A stretch of DNA of 64,000 nucleotides from positions 327,099-391,098 of the forward strand of contig QZCP01000013.1 of assembly GCA_003956705.1 (NCBI GenBank). The letters are read 5' to 3'. The notes beneath the pieces were generated by a model. It was given only the letters and a program-made list of their open reading frames with translations. It was not told the origin of the DNA and did no database searches. The translations under genes and the position numbers were made by a program. This document shows positions 61,789 to 64,000 of this stretch, in pieces. The first letter of the stretch is position 1; each line of letters begins with the position of its first letter. Source of the stretch: Brevipalpus yothersi. Its lineage: Eukaryota > Arthropoda > Arachnida > Trombidiformes > Tenuipalpidae.

Positions 61789-63941
61789 GTAAAGTTTCAT
61801 GTTTTATTTGATACTTTCCTCCTTTCCCTTCTATTTACACACTCAGGATTACAATCATGCCGAGTATCAAATTCATAGGAACTAATCTTGAACCAAACAG
61901 GTCTCCCAGGAATGCATGTGAGACTTTGTGAGGTTCCTCTTAAATCTTGCTACTGATTTTTTCTAAGAATTCCTAAGCCATCAAGATTGAATTAACTAGA
62001 GGCTCTCATCACATGATGGGAGTCATCTTGACCAATTTCATAATCATCATGCCAAACGTGTCCTCAAATTTTTCTGAAATTGGGCCTACTGACATAGCTT
62101 TTAAGCCCCAAGCAAAATAATTTCTATTTGCAACGTGCTCACTGGGTGTCATGTGTAGGGTCAAATCTTTTATTGAGAGCAATCCACGTGATCAATAAGT
62201 AGGGCAAGTTTACTCTTTCAGCTTCAAATATAATCAAATCTAAAGAAGAATCGAGAGCTTAGAATAGAGCTCAAATGATACTATCTTGATCAGGATTCTC
62301 TTCCTATAGTAAATCTTAAAAAAGATCTTTGGATCAGATAAGGCTTTATGTGTCCACATGTAGGCAGGTAGGAGTAAAATTGGTATTTTTTTGTTGAACT
62401 ATTGAAAATTCACGCTCAATTAGATTCTCTAATATTCTTCACTGCACATTTTGCTCTTATTTCTCTGGTTTTGATGGGTTCATAGAAGCATTTTCTGATG
62501 ATCAGTTGTTAAAAGTACATCTTCTCCTATATACAATGAACCTTGAATGAAATGTCAAATCCAACCTGATAAGAATCAGCAATGAAAGAAGAGACAAAAC
62601 CAGTAAACAATAAACAAAGGAATTGGATAAAAAATGTAACATGTTATTATTTATTAGTAACTTTCGCTTGAAAAAATGCTGAATTCTTCCATGACATCTC
62701 ATGTTTAGAAAAGATTAATGAACCTCTCCAACTTTGAATTATGACATTTCTATTACATGTAATCTAATATGATAGAAAATGGTCAACAAAAGATCTAGGA
62801 TTAGAATGTTTCAAGAATTTTGTCGTACCAATGATCGTCTCTATGACCAAAATTTCATCGATAACTAATAGAAATTTGAGAATTTCCTCCTCTCTTCTTG
62901 CCGAAAAATGGCTCACAGGCAATATGGGAGGAAAAAAATTTTTTGGCTAAATTTGTAATCTGATATAGCTCATATGGAATCATCACATTGTAATGGATCA
63001 TTCTTCTTTTTCCAACTTCTTGTCCCATAGTGATGTGTGTAACATGAAAAAGATGAAATGATACATCTACAGAATGCCTCAATTTTTGTACGGAAGTGGT
63101 ATATGTTATAGCTAGGATAAAGTTTGTCATATCAGATTCACTTGTTTGCCTACCAGCATTCACAATTCATCTCTGTGTATAGCATTTTTTGAATAGAAGA
63201 ATTCCTTCTGGTCATGGCGAGAAAATTTTTCATTACTCTGATTCAACACCAACATTGATGCATAATTCAGGTGTGTATAGCATGAGAAATGAATTCAGTG
63301 GACCAATACAAAATCATTTTTGAGATTTCCCTTCTTAGAATGGATACAAAATTCAAGCTCATCAAGAATTCTCATAGGAATAAGGAGGAATATCTATTCC
63401 TCTTCCTCATCTCATTTTGATCTCTTTCTAAACTCAGATCCCATCTTTCTTTCATGATACCTGATACTCGGCTGTTAAGTCAATATTTATCTGTCATTAT
63501 TCTATCTATCTTATGGGCATTCTTTGATATATTTTTTCTTTCTCCTTTTCTTCTTCTTCACCTTTTTCTTCTTATATTTTTCCACTCCACAAACGAACAA
63601 CCTGTCACAAACATAAACATATATGTACACAAATCCAACCTTTGACGTTCTCTTGCAAACTTTGGTACTGTTTGTTGGGCAAACTGATCAATTTTCAAAT
63701 GGATTCACAAAAATCATGGTTCATCTTCGACGAAAAAAAACTAATCGCTCTACTGCTGATTTGAAATGATTTTTGATTTGATTGGTTCTCTTCGGTGTCA
63801 TCCCATATGGAATGGAAACATTGAAATGAATGGGAATCCTCAATCTTCAATGAACCTCGAATTGAACACTACTACCATCTCATCTGACTGACTGTTGCTG
63901 GTGATATATTGAATCAAATATAAATTCACTTGCTTGCTTCC

Positions 63942-64000
<59 letters not shown>
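61789..64000. other. Right-hand end, presumed intron of the IA-2-like gene
   Basis: No further exon was recognised after the donor at 61789. The window ends inside a CT microsatellite. Confidence 0.45.
63944..64000. repeat. (CT)n microsatellite running off the window
   Basis: A pure CT run of at least 28 units that continues to the last base given, so its true length is unknown. Confidence 0.95.

Noticed and set aside
1..64000. Search by eye for tRNA genes, transposase or reverse transcriptase remnants, CRISPR arrays and viral insertions
   Set aside because: No cloverleaf with paired A and B boxes, no transposon protein motifs, no spaced direct repeats and no viral domains were noticed. A tRNAscan, RepeatMasker or Rfam run could still find small or degenerate ones.

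Overview
This is a protein-coding stretch of a compact, AT-rich eukaryotic nuclear genome. It is almost certainly an arthropod and probably a chelicerate of the mite (Acari) type. The 284-residue tropomyosin closely resembles mite group-10 allergens. A NOSE RESISTANT TO FLUOXETINE acyltransferase, a gustavus-type SPSB, PINCH, a Domino/p400 helicase, bestrophin and an IA-2 homologue complete an animal gene set. Introns are mostly short (about 60-600 bp) with GT-AG ends. (GA)n/(CT)n microsatellites are scattered throughout. The species cannot be named from the sequence alone.

Layout, left to right: the 3' end of the histone demethylase/ribosomal oxygenase NO66 (+, 1-543); tropomyosin (+, 1862-3810); an NRF-6-like acyltransferase (+, 4657-6850) converging on a 3-hydroxyacyl-CoA dehydratase HACD (-, 7146-8041); tRNA dimethyltransferase TRMT1 (+, 9116-11037); the five-LIM adaptor PINCH (+, 11579-13230); an unrecognised secreted cysteine-rich protein (+, 15040-17307); the SPRY/SOCS-box protein gustavus (-, 17728-21757); coronin (-, 25272-28264); a five-finger C2H2 protein with a poly-glutamate tract (-, 30403-33119); the very large chromatin remodeller Domino/EP400/SRCAP (+, 33913-44475); bestrophin (-, 45319-49104); and the 5' part of an IA-2/PTPRN-like secretory-granule receptor (+, 50348 to beyond the right edge).

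I rebuilt every gene exon by exon by reading splice sites on the correct strand, and each model keeps a continuous phase through all junctions. Several exons lie in frames where no methionine-initiated ORF exists, for example the SOCS-box exon of gustavus, the His/Gln-rich exon of gustavus and the first two exons of the C2H2 gene. The genes are ordinary housekeeping, cytoskeletal, chromatin and membrane functions and do not form one pathway. Domino, NO66 and the C2H2 protein are nuclear. Tropomyosin, coronin and PINCH are actin- or adhesion-linked. HACD and NRF-6 are membrane lipid enzymes.

I do not see a self-contained novel system, virus, transposon or CRISPR. The points most worth checking are: the domino locus appears to encode both a SRCAP-like and a p400-like C-terminus by an internal donor site; gustavus has a long His/Gln-rich N-terminal extension; the secreted 10-cysteine protein is unrecognised; a CpG/GC-rich island and a perfect 24-bp palindrome sit at the 5' end of gustavus; and the NRF-6/HACD gene pair probably has overlapping 3' ends.
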